Shown: positions 9,032 through 17,493, counted from the first letter of the stretch. The stretch is DNA of 43,702 nt from Desulfatiglans anilini DSM 4660 (GCF_000422285.1 NZ_AULM01000030.1:1-43702), one strand, 5' to 3'. Translations and numbers: made by a program. Notes: a model not told the origin generated them from the letters alone.

Positions 9032-9259
9032 TCAACTCCGCTCCTCTTCCGGCATGGTCTCGACCGTCAACGCCAGGTCCGGGCACCGCATCTCGCACAT
9101 CCTGCAGCAGATGCAGTCCTCCGGCCGTACGGCGCAGGCTTTGTCCTGGTCGTCCAGCTCCAGGACGTGCTTCGGGCAGAAGTGCACGCAGATCCCGCAG
9201 CCCTTGCACCAGTCCCGGTTGATGACGTGCCCTTTCAGTTTCGGCTTCCCTTTCGGCAT
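9032..9259 (-). CDS. korD: 2-oxoacid:ferredoxin oxidoreductase, delta (ferredoxin-like) subunit (KorD)
   Basis: This small protein of 75 residues has two ferredoxin motifs: Cys18/21/24/28 and Cys49/52/55/59, with an additional Cys51. It is the [4Fe-4S] electron-transfer subunit that carries electrons from the TPP site to free ferredoxin. It is the promoter-proximal gene of the kor operon, an order (D-A-B-C) common in anaerobes. The sequence before the fold is basic (KGKPKLKG). The 684 bases upstream are non-coding up to the divergent secreted-protein gene. Confidence 0.92.
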   Translation of the reverse strand: MPKGKPKLKGHVINRDWCKGCGICVHFCPKHVLELDDQDKACAVRPEDCICCRMCEMRCPDLALTVETMPEEERS

Positions 9260-9413
9260 CGGATTGTCCTTTCACGGTCCACACGAGGACTCGGATCTCG
9301 TTTGTCTCTGTGCTCGACCTTTCCAGCCGGATGAAAAAAGATCCCGGCTCGATCCGAGGGTCGGATCCTGCCCCGACCATCCGAACTCCCTTTCTACCAG
9401 AAGGAGACGATCA

Positions 9414-9539
9414 ATGGAACCGAAACATGTCCGGGGCAGGACTGGCGGCTCGGCGGACCAAGTTGAGACGTGTCCTTCTTTTTTTTTGTTCGAAAATAGT
9501 TCTGACCTTGTCGTTTTCTTACCGGCGGTGGCTGCGTGA
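9414..9539 (+). CDS. Candidate small ORF of 41 codons
   Basis: ATG at 9414 is preceded by AAGGAG at 9401-9406 with a seven-base spacer, an ideal ribosome site. The 41-residue product begins MEPKHVRGR, has a Phe-rich middle (PSFFLF) partly produced by a nine-T run, and ends in a hydrophobic segment. No family is recognised. The good ribosome site is the only positive evidence; the T-run makes a non-coding explanation equally likely. Confidence 0.22.
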   Translation: MEPKHVRGRTGGSADQVETCPSFFLFENSSDLVVFLPAVAA

Positions 9540-9799
9540 ATCCCCATTATTTTTAAAACGGATGCACAGCATTCAGAGCAATCCGCCCATTTCGTGATGG
9601 AGGAATCCTTTTTTCTGCAGGATACGGGATAGATCTGATCGGCAGACCTATGACTATGAAAGTATTCATTACTTTAAAATCAATAAGTTATACAGCTTTT
9701 TCATCTTCTTGGTATGGATATGTTTGCCTGGATACGTTCCTGCACTATTTGGCATCTTTTTTGCTAGATCAATCCATTCAGGTAAAACTCATCGGAACG

Positions 9800-9829
9800 G
9801 CGGGCTCGAACCTGGGGGTTGGAGCCCGC
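9800..9829 (+). terminator. Terminator-like hairpin in the leader of the secreted-protein locus
   Basis: GCGGGCTC (9800-9807) pairs with GAGCCCGC (9822-9829), and an inner AACC/GGTT stem can extend it. It is followed by only four T (CTTTTC), so termination would be inefficient. It lies 115 bases upstream of the ATG at 9944 and downstream of the AT-rich probable promoter region. It may be an attenuator, an mRNA-stabilising structure, or chance. Confidence 0.4.
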
Positions 9830-9943
9830 TTTTCGGTTCTCGAGAGGGAGGAGACCTTTACCAAGTTGGAGTGGATCCGAAAGCGGAGAGGCTGCACGCC
9901 CTTGGAAATCAGGCAAACGGGTTCCATTTCTTGTTGGAGCTGC

Positions 9944-12900
9944 ATGATGCATTGGATCGTGCTCGTTTCCGGATTCATCACCCTGGTTTTGTCGCCTGTT
10001 TTTGCTTGCGCCGACGGTTTCAACGCTCCTGTTCCTCCGGCCAAAGACAACCCTCCTCGGGTGGCATTCCAGGGGATGCCCCTCCGCTTTGTTGCCAATG
10101 CAGGTCAAGTGGATCCACATGTCATGTTTTATGCCCGGGCGTCGGGTTACACCTTGTGGGTGACGGCCGAGGGTATGGTCTTCGACGTGGTGCGGGCCGA
10201 ATCGAGCAAGACAGCGGTGGCCGGGGGTTCATCAACAGGGTTGGAAAAGGAAGCCATCAAGAGGGAGGTGACCAGACTCTCCTTTCCAGGCGCCGTGAAG
10301 ATGCCCGAGTTGGAGGCCCTCGAGGAGGCGGAATGCCGCGTAAACGTCATCAGGGGGCCGGACTGCCAACACTGGAAGACCGGGATTCCCACTTTTCAAT
10401 CCGTTATGTACCGGGGGATTTATGAAGGGATAGACCTCAAAGTCTACGGGATGGCGAGGCAGGTCGAGTATGACTGGATTGTGGGGCCAGGGGCGGATCC
10501 CGGGCGTATCTGTCTCAAATATGCCGGGGTACGGGGTAGCCGGATAGACGATAAGGGGGATCTGAGGATCGAAACGGTTCACGGCGAACTGATCCACCGG
10601 CGTCCGTTGAGTTATCAAGAATTCGAGGGCCGCCGTGTGGCGGTGGCATCGGGTTACCGGAAAACGGGGGAAGATACGTACGCTTTCGAGGTGGGCTCCT
10701 ACGACCGCAGTCGACCGCTCGTTATCGACCCCGTTGTTGTGACGCAAGAAGCATTTCTTGGCGGCGCAGCGGACGATTTTTTGAACGGCGCCGCAGTGGA
10801 CTGCGACGGACAGGCTTATCTTGCAGGCATTACGCTCAGCAGCGATTTCCCTCTGGAAAACTCCTGTCGGGTTGATCCCAACGATACCGACATCTTTCTT
10901 GTCCAAATCGACACCACCCGGCCGGCTGCTGAGAATCCAGTTTATGCAACCTATCTCGGCGGGAGCGGGCAGGAATTCGGCGGATGGATAGCGGCTGGCG
11001 ACGACGGAAATGTCTATATTACAGGGTGGACGGACAGTCCGGATTTTCCGGTCTTAGCCGGGTGTCAGTTGAATCTTCGAGGGGATGCCGATGCCTTCCT
11101 GATTCGGATCGACACCACCCGGAAGGGTGTCGAAAGCCTCATCTATGCAACCTATTTCGGGGGAACCGGAGGCGATCTTGCTTATGCGGTAGCGGTAGAC
11201 GGCCGGGAGAACGCGTATATCGCCGGTTCCACGGACAGTCTGGATCTGGCGGGTCTGCACGAGAAATTCCGCTCGGGATTCCAGCCGCAGCCGAAGGGCG
11301 GTCAGGATGCCTTTATGGTCCAATTGGATACGCGTCTTGAAGGCTCCGAAAGCTTGGTTTACGCCACGCATCTCGGTGGCAGCCAGCATGAGAGCGGGTT
11401 GGGCGTGGCGGTAAACAGCCGCGGCTTGACCTTCGTCACAGGCTCCACCTTCAGCTTCGATTTCCCCGTTCTCAATGGTTGTCAGCCCGAATTGTCAGGG
11501 CGTTGCGATGCCTTTCTGGCCTGTCTGGACACGGCCAAAGAGGGACATCAAGGCCTCGTCTATGCGACCTTTGTCGGTGGGGAAAAGACGGAAACAGGCT
11601 ATGGCGTGGCCGTAGACGACAGGTACGGAGCCGTTCTGGTCGGAGACACGGAAAGCCGTGATTTCCCGGTCCTGAACGGCTGTCAAACGGCTTTGAGGGG
11701 GGGCGTGGACGTCTTTGCGGCCAAAATAGATACAACCCGCAGCGGTTCAGAAGGCCTTGTCTACTCGACTTACCTCGGGGGAAGCGGTATCGAAGCATGT
11801 TCGGCTGTTGCTCTGGATGTCGATGAACATATCTATGTGACCGGACAGACGGCCAGTTTGGATTTTCCTGTCCGTGACGGGTATCAAGGTGGACTGAAGG
11901 GTGAGAGCGACGTCTTCGTGGTCACCTTGGATACAGGGTTGAGCAGCGCGGCAAGCCTGGTTTTCTCGGCCTTTCTGGGTGGGGAAGGCCGGGAATACGG
12001 AAGCGCCGTCGCAGCGGGGTCCAACGGTACCGTCTATGTTGCCGGGGTAACGGATGGCCCGCGTCCCGATAACGGCGCGCTGGCCGCTGGACAACCTGCC
12101 GGCACGCGGCATGACCTTTTTCTGATCGTACTGGGTGAGAACGCGGCTTCTGGGGTGGATTTGAGCATAGGGAAAGACGTCAGCAACGCCAACCCCTCGA
12201 AGGGCGAGGAAATCGCTTTCACCCTCACGGCAATGAACCACAGCACGCAAAATGCCACGCAAGTCGCAGTGGAAGATCTTCTCCCTGCGGGGTTGGTATT
12301 TGTGTCCGCTTTTACGGCTGTCGGAGGCTATGACCCCCACAGGGGCCTCTGGCATATCGGCGACCTCGCCGCGGGCGGGAGTGTTTCATTGGATATCGTC
12401 GTCCAGGTGTCCGCCGGCGCGGCGGGTCGAATCGAAAATAGGGCCGAAATCCGGAGCGCTGAAAACGATGTGCATGGGTGGGACAACACCGCCGTCGCCA
12501 CGGTATATATGGATCCCTTTCATATGATCAGAGCGACGGCCGGACCGAACGGCAGGATCCACCCGGCCGGCGAGATCTATGGAAACCAAGGCTCTGCCCA
12601 GACCTTCACCATCACACCGGACGCTGGATACGTTATCAAAAACGTTCTCGTAGACGGTGCATCCGTAGGGGCGGTGGCCCGCTACACGTTCCCTTCCATA
12701 GTGGTCAATCATACTATCCATGCGGTCTTCGCCGAAGAGGGCCTGGTCAACGGCGATTTGAATGAGGACGGCGAGATAACGGTCCAGGATGCAAAATGCG
12801 CCTTGGACGTTTCCCTGGGGATTTGCCCGACCGATTGCGGGGCGTGTGACGAACTGCCTTCCGCAGATGTCGACAGGGACGGGAGCGTGACTGCGGCCGA

Positions 12901-12952
12901 TGCGCAATGCATTCTGGATAAAGCCATGGGGCGTCCGAGCTGCCTCGATTGA
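9944..12952 (+). CDS. Secreted SBBP-repeat (seven-bladed propeller) protein with DUF11-like domain and C-terminal dockerin
   Basis: The preferred start is ATG 9944 (next codon also ATG) after a GGAG site, giving 1002 residues with a signal peptide cut after ACA (residue 23). Domains in order: a conserved N-domain starting RFVANAGQVD (about 45-260); seven SBBP-type repeats (about 264-715), each with a YATYLGG-like strand and a later GxTxSxDFP strand, spaced near 67 residues; a DUF11-like domain (about 735-855); a GRIHPAG bacterial repeat (about 859-932); and a type I-like dockerin (about 934-1001). The dockerin has two calcium loops, DLNEDGEITVQD and DVDRDGSVTAAD. Several repeats share a GCQ motif. 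The next gene encodes a cohesin, the usual dockerin partner, so this protein is probably docked at the cell surface. The ligand or enzymatic role is unknown. Confidence 0.88.
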   Translation: MMHWIVLVSGFITLVLSPVFACADGFNAPVPPAKDNPPRVAFQGMPLRFVANAGQVDPHVMFYARASGYTLWVTAEGMVFDVVRAESSKTAVAGGSSTGLEKEAIKREVTRLSFPGAVKMPELEALEEAECRVNVIRGPDCQHWKTGIPTFQSVMYRGIYEGIDLKVYGMARQVEYDWIVGPGADPGRICLKYAGVRGSRIDDKGDLRIETVHGELIHRRPLSYQEFEGRRVAVASGYRKTGEDTYAFEVGSYDRSRPLVIDPVVVTQEAFLGGAADDFLNGAAVDCDGQAYLAGITLSSDFPLENSCRVDPNDTDIFLVQIDTTRPAAENPVYATYLGGSGQEFGGWIAAGDDGNVYITGWTDSPDFPVLAGCQLNLRGDADAFLIRIDTTRKGVESLIYATYFGGTGGDLAYAVAVDGRENAYIAGSTDSLDLAGLHEKFRSGFQPQPKGGQDAFMVQLDTRLEGSESLVYATHLGGSQHESGLGVAVNSRGLTFVTGSTFSFDFPVLNGCQPELSGRCDAFLACLDTAKEGHQGLVYATFVGGEKTETGYGVAVDDRYGAVLVGDTESRDFPVLNGCQTALRGGVDVFAAKIDTTRSGSEGLVYSTYLGGSGIEACSAVALDVDEHIYVTGQTASLDFPVRDGYQGGLKGESDVFVVTLDTGLSSAASLVFSAFLGGEGREYGSAVAAGSNGTVYVAGVTDGPRPDNGALAAGQPAGTRHDLFLIVLGENAASGVDLSIGKDVSNANPSKGEEIAFTLTAMNHSTQNATQVAVEDLLPAGLVFVSAFTAVGGYDPHRGLWHIGDLAAGGSVSLDIVVQVSAGAAGRIENRAEIRSAENDVHGWDNTAVATVYMDPFHMIRATAGPNGRIHPAGEIYGNQGSAQTFTITPDAGYVIKNVLVDGASVGAVARYTFPSIVVNHTIHAVFAEEGLVNGDLNEDGEITVQDAKCALDVSLGICPTDCGACDELPSADVDRDGSVTAADAQCILDKAMGRPSCLD
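10735..12090 (+). repeat. Seven tandem SBBP repeats of about 200 bases within the dockerin protein gene
   Basis: The (F/L)xGG codon clusters recur near 10755, 10951, 11149, 11365, 11567, 11768 and 11970, a spacing of 196-216 bases. Seven copies equal the blade number of a common beta-propeller. The copies are diverged at DNA level, so this is protein-level repetition rather than recent duplication. Confidence 0.75.
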
Positions 12953-12986
12953 CGTTCCTTCATTTCCTTTGTCGAGATTTGAAGGC

Positions 12987-13009
12987 GCCGCCGCTAAAGG
13001 GCAGGCGGC
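12987..13009 (+). terminator. Weak intergenic hairpin between dockerin and cohesin genes
   Basis: GCCGCC (12987-12992) pairs with GGCGGC (13004-13009) around an 11-base loop. The following ATGGTTTGGTT is only moderately T-rich. It may reduce read-through or mark an mRNA processing point between the two genes. Confidence 0.3.
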
Positions 13010-13019
13010 ATGGTTTGGT

Positions 13020-13025
13020 TATAAT
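13020..13025 (+). promoter_or_regulatory. Possible -10 element ahead of the cohesin gene
   Basis: A perfect TATAAT lies 45 bases before the GTG start at 13070, in a short AT-rich patch. No matching -35 hexamer is present at 16-18 bases upstream. It could be an internal promoter for the cohesin and TpsA-like genes, or chance. Confidence 0.25.
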
Positions 13026-13069
13026 TTCACAGTGCTGCAAATTCTTAGAACAAGGAAAGGGTGATCGTA

Positions 13070-13903
13070 GTGGACGGCAAAACAATCCGAGCATCCAGGG
13101 AGTGGTTAGCTCTTTTCCTTATCCTTCTGCTGACCGCTGCAACGGCGGTCGATGTCGGTGCAGGAACGATCGAAAGGGGGCTCTATTTGGCGGAAAATGC
13201 CTGTCCCTCACCGGGACAGTACGTTTTCGAAGTCCATGTGGTCGATGCCCCTAACGATTTGGGCGCTTTCATGTTCGAAGTCCGGTTCGACACGGCCGTT
13301 TTGTCATTTGATGGAGGAGAAAAAGGTCCGCTGATATCCGGATTCGTTTCGGATCATAACGAGATCGTTCCAGGTGTGATAAGGGTCGGGGGCTATTATC
13401 TTTCCAATAAACTGCCAAGCGGCTGTTCAGGGGTCTTGTATCGGCTGGTGTTTACCGCTGCTCAATGCATATGCAGCCGTTTGGAATTGATCAACTTGAA
13501 GGACAGTGTCGCGGGGTGGGATGTCCATGATGCCTTTCTGAAGGTTGACCCCGTTATCGGGCGTTTCACGGCGACACCGGAATGCATAAAGCCAGGGGGA
13601 AATTTGACCTTGTCCTGGGCGGTGGAGGGTGCGGAGAGCATGTCGATCACGCCCGATCCGGGATCTGTGGATCCATCAGGGGGGAGTCTCCAGGTCAGTC
13701 CTTCGCAGTCGACCACCTACATCCTGAGGGCCCTGAACGCCTGCGGCGAGACGACCGCCGCGGTCAAGGTGTCGGTGGAGCAGGATGCCTGCGCCGTTCC
13801 TGCCTTGAGCAAATGGGGCGCTATGATCATCGCAGTTCTCCTCGGAGGTGTCTGCGTTCGCTTTCTGAGGCGTCGAAAAACCGGGGAGAGGTTGAAATGG
13901 TGA
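13070..13903 (+). CDS. Cohesin-domain surface protein with Ig-like domain and IPTL-CTERM-like sorting tail
   Basis: The protein has 277 residues from GTG 13070, which lies nine bases after AAGGAAAGG; GTG 13061 is in frame but abuts that site. A signal peptide is followed by a cohesin-like domain (about residues 28-155): PGQYVFEVHV, LGAFMFEVRFD-AVLSF, PGVIRVGGYY and GVLYRLVFTA follow the order of cohesin beta strands. An Ig-like domain comes next (about 160-240), then the tail VPALSKWGAMIIAVLLGG and RRRK, which closely resembles the IPTL-CTERM signal processed by exosortase-type enzymes in Gram-negatives. It is likely an envelope-held receptor for the dockerin protein encoded upstream. Its stop overlaps the next gene by seven bases. 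No exosortase is in the window. Confidence 0.8.
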   Translation: MDGKTIRASREWLALFLILLLTAATAVDVGAGTIERGLYLAENACPSPGQYVFEVHVVDAPNDLGAFMFEVRFDTAVLSFDGGEKGPLISGFVSDHNEIVPGVIRVGGYYLSNKLPSGCSGVLYRLVFTAAQCICSRLELINLKDSVAGWDVHDAFLKVDPVIGRFTATPECIKPGGNLTLSWAVEGAESMSITPDPGSVDPSGGSLQVSPSQSTTYILRALNACGETTAAVKVSVEQDACAVPALSKWGAMIIAVLLGGVCVRFLRRRKTGERLKW

Positions 13904-16900
13904 CGACGTTTGGAAGGGTCGCGAGAGAATGCAAGAGAGGTTTGAAGCACATGCTTCGGAGTCTGCGGGGCACACGCCATCGGTTTGCCTTTTGCATCGC
14001 CTTCACAGCTTTGTCGGCGCTGATTTCCAGCGGGGCGTCCGCGTTTCCCGAAGAGAAAACTGCGGCCCTCCCCGTCAATGGGCGGATCGTTTTCGGAGAA
14101 GGGCATATCCAGACGGTTGGACAGACTCTAACGATCAGCCAGACCTCCAGCCGGATGATCATCGAATGGGAGAGTTTCGATATCGGTGCGAGTGCTGCGG
14201 TTATCATCCGGCAAAGCGATGCCTGCTGTGCCGTCTTGATTCGAACCGGCAGATCCGGGCCGAGTGAGATTCACGGCCGGCTCAGCGCTGAAGGAGCCCT
14301 ATTTCTGGTGAATCGTTCGGGCATTCTCTTCGGCCCGGCGGCTCAGGTGAAGGCGACAGAGTTCTTTGCTTCCAGTCAGTCTATAACGGGGGCAGCATTC
14401 TTGTCGGGGGAAACGGCCTTTGCATCATCATCCGGCCTTTCCGGGTTTCTCTGGAACGCGGGGAGGATCGAGGCCGCCGCAGGCGGCCGGGCGGTTCTCA
14501 TTGCCCCGCGGATCGAAAACGAGGGGGTGATCGAGACCTCCTCCGGGCCGGTGCTTATGGTGGCGGGGGATTCGATGCGTCTGACCGGTGAAGGGAGAGA
14601 CATCCTGGAATTCCATCCAGCACCAGGCAAGATGGATGTCTGGATCGAAAACCGGGGGGTCATCCGGGCGGATGGTGGTACGGTGGCGTTGAAAGCTGCA
14701 GCGGTAGAGGAGGGGAGGACGGCTACGGTAATCAATTCAGGGATTATTGAGGCGAAGGCCCTGTCAAATTGTGCCGGACGGATTCTGCTCTTGTCGGACC
14801 GCATGCGAGGGGAGGTCATCGTCGGAGGAACGCTCGACGCGTTGGACTCCGAGGGAACTGGGGGAGGGTTTATAGAGACGTCGGCGGGCAAGGTTTCAGT
14901 GAAAGACAATCTGCGTGTTGCGACGAGCGTGCACGGTCGAACCGGGGGGCTGTGGGTCATCGATCCTGAGGATTTCACTATCGCTTCCTCCGGGGGAGAC
15001 ATAACGGGTGAGGGACTTTCCAGAGCCTTGGCCCAAGGCAGCGTGAGGATTGAAACCTCTGCCAGCGGCAGGGGCGGTCAGGGCGACATTTTTGTCAATG
15101 ACAAAATCACGTGGGGTCGGAACACCTTGACCCTTTCCGCTTTCCGCAACATCGAGATCAACAGCGACTTGTCCGGGTCCGAAGAGGCCATGCTGATCCT
15201 GGAATACGGCCAGGGATCTGGTGACGGGATAATCGAAGGGACCCAAGCTGAATATCTTATCAGGGCACCCATCAACCTGCCGGGGGGTGACACCTTTCAA
15301 ACGCGCTGCGGGAGTGAACGCCCGGCGATGGATTTCAGGGTGGTTACCCATCTGGGAAATCCAGGCAGCCGAACGACAGAGGATCTCCAGGGGATGCTGG
15401 GGGATCTCAGTCGCCATTATGCTTTGGGGGCCGATATCGATGCCTCGGCCACACGGAACTGGCATGATGGTTCCGGGTTCGAACCTGTTGGCGGGAATGA
15501 AAGCGATTATCGTGTAAGAGATCGATTTGCAGGCCATTTCGATGGGCTTGGGCATACCATCAGCGGGCTTCACATCGGAAGGCAGGGCAGGAATTTTGTC
15601 GGCCTTTTCGGTGCCATCGAAGAAGGCTGTGTCGCCCATGTATGTCTGGAACATCCTTCTATAAGAGGGACTGTGGGAGTGGGAGCTCTGATTGGCAGAG
15701 CCGTGAAAGCACGGATCGAGAACGTATGGAGTAATGGCGATGTCATTGGAGAGCACAGTGTCGGCGGGGTGGTCGGTGTTTGCATCGGTTCCGATATGTA
15801 TTCATGCACCAGCGGGGGTTCGGTGAGCGGAACGGTAGAAGCTGGCGGGCTTGCAGGTTCGGCATGGGAAGAGACACACATCGAGGATTGCAGCAGCAGG
15901 GGGACTGTGTCGGGTAACGGGATCGTCGGCGGGCTGGTGGGAAAGGCGAATGACAGGTCGGAGATTCATGGTTGCAGCAGTGTCGCAGATGTTTCACTGA
16001 ACGGGCAGAGTGTGGAAAGGTGTGCAGGCGGTCTTGCAGGAGAGATTAACAGTGGCACGATTAGCGGCAGTCACAGCAAGGGGAATGTCACGCTTAGCGG
16101 TTTATGGGGTCATGGCGGAGGCCTGGTTGGCGCAGCCGTTGGTTCGACCATTTTCTCGAATTGGAGCACCTCCGCCGTGGTCCAGAATATCGATGAGAAA
16201 AATTCGGGTGCCCTCGGCGGTCTGGCGGGGGTTTCCGCGGACAGTTGCATCGAGAACTGCTGGAGCGTCGGCAATGTTCTTGGCAAGGGCTATGCGGGCG
16301 GATTGGTGGGTGAGCTGTTGTGTTCGGGTATTTCTTGGAGTTGGAGCAGCAGTGAAGTGAAAGGCGGGAACTGGACCGGTGGTCTTGTGGGGTATTCTGG
16401 GGATTCGACTATTGTATCCTGTTGGAGCAACGCTCACGTGGAGGGTGATGGAGGTCTGGGTGGTTTGGTCGGGTACTTCTGCAAGGAAAGCGGGAGTGAG
16501 GTTAGGATAGGGAACAGTTGGAGCAGTGGTTCCGTAAATGGAACGGCCGCAATTGGGGGGTTGGTCGGGATTCTTCAAGAATCTGGCGTGGAAAACAGCT
16601 GGAGCGACGCTTCTGCAGGGGGGAGTCTATTCGTCGGCGGTCTGGTGGGAATGATCAGTGACGGCCGCATCGAGAACAGTTGGTGTGTCGGTGAAGTCGT
16701 TGGGGAAGACCATTTTGGCGGATTGGTGGGGGGTAAGTATTGGGGATCTGGTTACGTCTCCAGGAGTTTTTGGGATAGGGAGACCTCGGGCCAGGCGACT
16801 TCGGCCCTTGGCACGGGCAAGACGACGGCCGAGATGAAAAAATTATCCACCTTTGTAAACGCGGGTTGGGACATCGACGACGCAGGGGGCACCGGAAAGG

Positions 16901-17493
16901 TATGGCGCATTTATGGGGGATACAGCTATCCACTCCTGCGCTGTTTTCTTCCCCCCATAACGGCTGCTTTCACATGTCAGCAAAAGGGCAGCGGATCGTA
17001 CGCCAAAATATACGACGGAACAAAATGCCTGCCCGATGGTTGCGTGTGCAGCTTATCCTGGGCCGACAAGCCGGGGGGTTTCGATGAAGGAAAGATCCTC
17101 GGTGAACCTATTTTCATGACCGAAGGCAAGGATGTGGGATTGCGGTCCGTCGTCCTGGGCGGCCTTTACAGTGATCAGCAGGGATATGATATCAAGTTCC
17201 AAGGGAACCAGACGGTCGAGGTTCTTCCTCGGCCGATCACTGCGTCCTGTGCAGTCGAAGACAAGGTCTATGACGGCACGACTACGGCACGAGTGTCAGG
17301 CTTCCTGACAGGGGTCGTTGCCGGGGATGACGTAGGCTTTAAGTGCACCGCCGCCTATTTCGCTGACCGGAATATGGGCACCGGCAAGGCGGCCACGGTA
17401 TGGGATCTTGGACTGGCGGGCCGGGACAGCGGCAACTATGTCTTGGAGGAGACCGATGTGACAGCTGTTGCCGACATCGTTCTCAAAAAATAA
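13897..17493 (+). CDS. TpsA-like filamentous exoprotein with GLUG and YDG repeats
   Basis: The protein has 1198 residues. ATG 13897 has a GGAGAGG site and overlaps the cohesin gene (ATGGTGA), so the two are coupled; ATG 13951 is an alternative. A long signal peptide ends near residue 49 (SSGASA). Residues 50-220 resemble the two-partner-secretion/haemagglutination domain, with NGRIVFGEGHIQTVGQ and LFLVNRSGILFGPAAQV (NRSG where NPNG is usual). A filamentous beta-helix region with WVIDPEDFTI follows (about 220-500), then GLUG repeats (about 521-948) introduced by HFDGLGHTISGL, and two YDG/MBG-like domains at the C-terminus (KIYDGT, KVYDGTT). It is probably exported by a TpsB pore not seen here and acts as an adhesin or surface filament. 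Confidence 0.87.
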   Translation: MVTTFGRVARECKRGLKHMLRSLRGTRHRFAFCIAFTALSALISSGASAFPEEKTAALPVNGRIVFGEGHIQTVGQTLTISQTSSRMIIEWESFDIGASAAVIIRQSDACCAVLIRTGRSGPSEIHGRLSAEGALFLVNRSGILFGPAAQVKATEFFASSQSITGAAFLSGETAFASSSGLSGFLWNAGRIEAAAGGRAVLIAPRIENEGVIETSSGPVLMVAGDSMRLTGEGRDILEFHPAPGKMDVWIENRGVIRADGGTVALKAAAVEEGRTATVINSGIIEAKALSNCAGRILLLSDRMRGEVIVGGTLDALDSEGTGGGFIETSAGKVSVKDNLRVATSVHGRTGGLWVIDPEDFTIASSGGDITGEGLSRALAQGSVRIETSASGRGGQGDIFVNDKITWGRNTLTLSAFRNIEINSDLSGSEEAMLILEYGQGSGDGIIEGTQAEYLIRAPINLPGGDTFQTRCGSERPAMDFRVVTHLGNPGSRTTEDLQGMLGDLSRHYALGADIDASATRNWHDGSGFEPVGGNESDYRVRDRFAGHFDGLGHTISGLHIGRQGRNFVGLFGAIEEGCVAHVCLEHPSIRGTVGVGALIGRAVKARIENVWSNGDVIGEHSVGGVVGVCIGSDMYSCTSGGSVSGTVEAGGLAGSAWEETHIEDCSSRGTVSGNGIVGGLVGKANDRSEIHGCSSVADVSLNGQSVERCAGGLAGEINSGTISGSHSKGNVTLSGLWGHGGGLVGAAVGSTIFSNWSTSAVVQNIDEKNSGALGGLAGVSADSCIENCWSVGNVLGKGYAGGLVGELLCSGISWSWSSSEVKGGNWTGGLVGYSGDSTIVSCWSNAHVEGDGGLGGLVGYFCKESGSEVRIGNSWSSGSVNGTAAIGGLVGILQESGVENSWSDASAGGSLFVGGLVGMISDGRIENSWCVGEVVGEDHFGGLVGGKYWGSGYVSRSFWDRETSGQATSALGTGKTTAEMKKLSTFVNAGWDIDDAGGTGKVWRIYGGYSYPLLRCFLPPITAAFTCQQKGSGSYAKIYDGTKCLPDGCVCSLSWADKPGGFDEGKILGEPIFMTEGKDVGLRSVVLGGLYSDQQGYDIKFQGNQTVEVLPRPITASCAVEDKVYDGTTTARVSGFLTGVVAGDDVGFKCTAAYFADRNMGTGKAATVWDLGLAGRDSGNYVLEETDVTAVADIVLKK
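15460..16740 (+). repeat. Array of GLUG-type repeats in the TpsA-like gene
   Basis: The encoded pattern GGLVG, then about 8-12 residues, then (I/V)ENSWSxGxVxG, recurs roughly a dozen times at about 35-45 residues per unit. Asn-Ser-Trp-Ser clusters become more uniform towards the 3' half. This resembles the GLUG motif found in large surface and adhesin proteins. DNA copies are diverged. Confidence 0.7.

Larger units (their letters stand above)
9260..9943. other. 684-base divergent intergenic region (korD / secreted-protein locus)
   Basis: It separates leftward korD from the rightward large secreted-protein gene and must hold promoters for both. Bases 9640-9720 are markedly AT-rich against the GC-rich surroundings, and the plus-strand promoter probably lies there, but no hexamer pair stood out. 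A hairpin at 9800-9829 and a small ORF at 9414-9539 are listed separately. The open frame running from 9650 into the secreted-protein gene has no protein-like features before 9944 and is treated as leader. Confidence 0.5.

Noticed and set aside
9032-9259. KorD as an independent ferredoxin gene.
   Set aside because: It abuts korA with no spacer and matches the delta subunit of four-part oxidoreductases.
9650-9943. 98-codon extension before the SBBP protein start.
   Set aside because: No signal peptide or domain features, and the true signal peptide begins at 9944.
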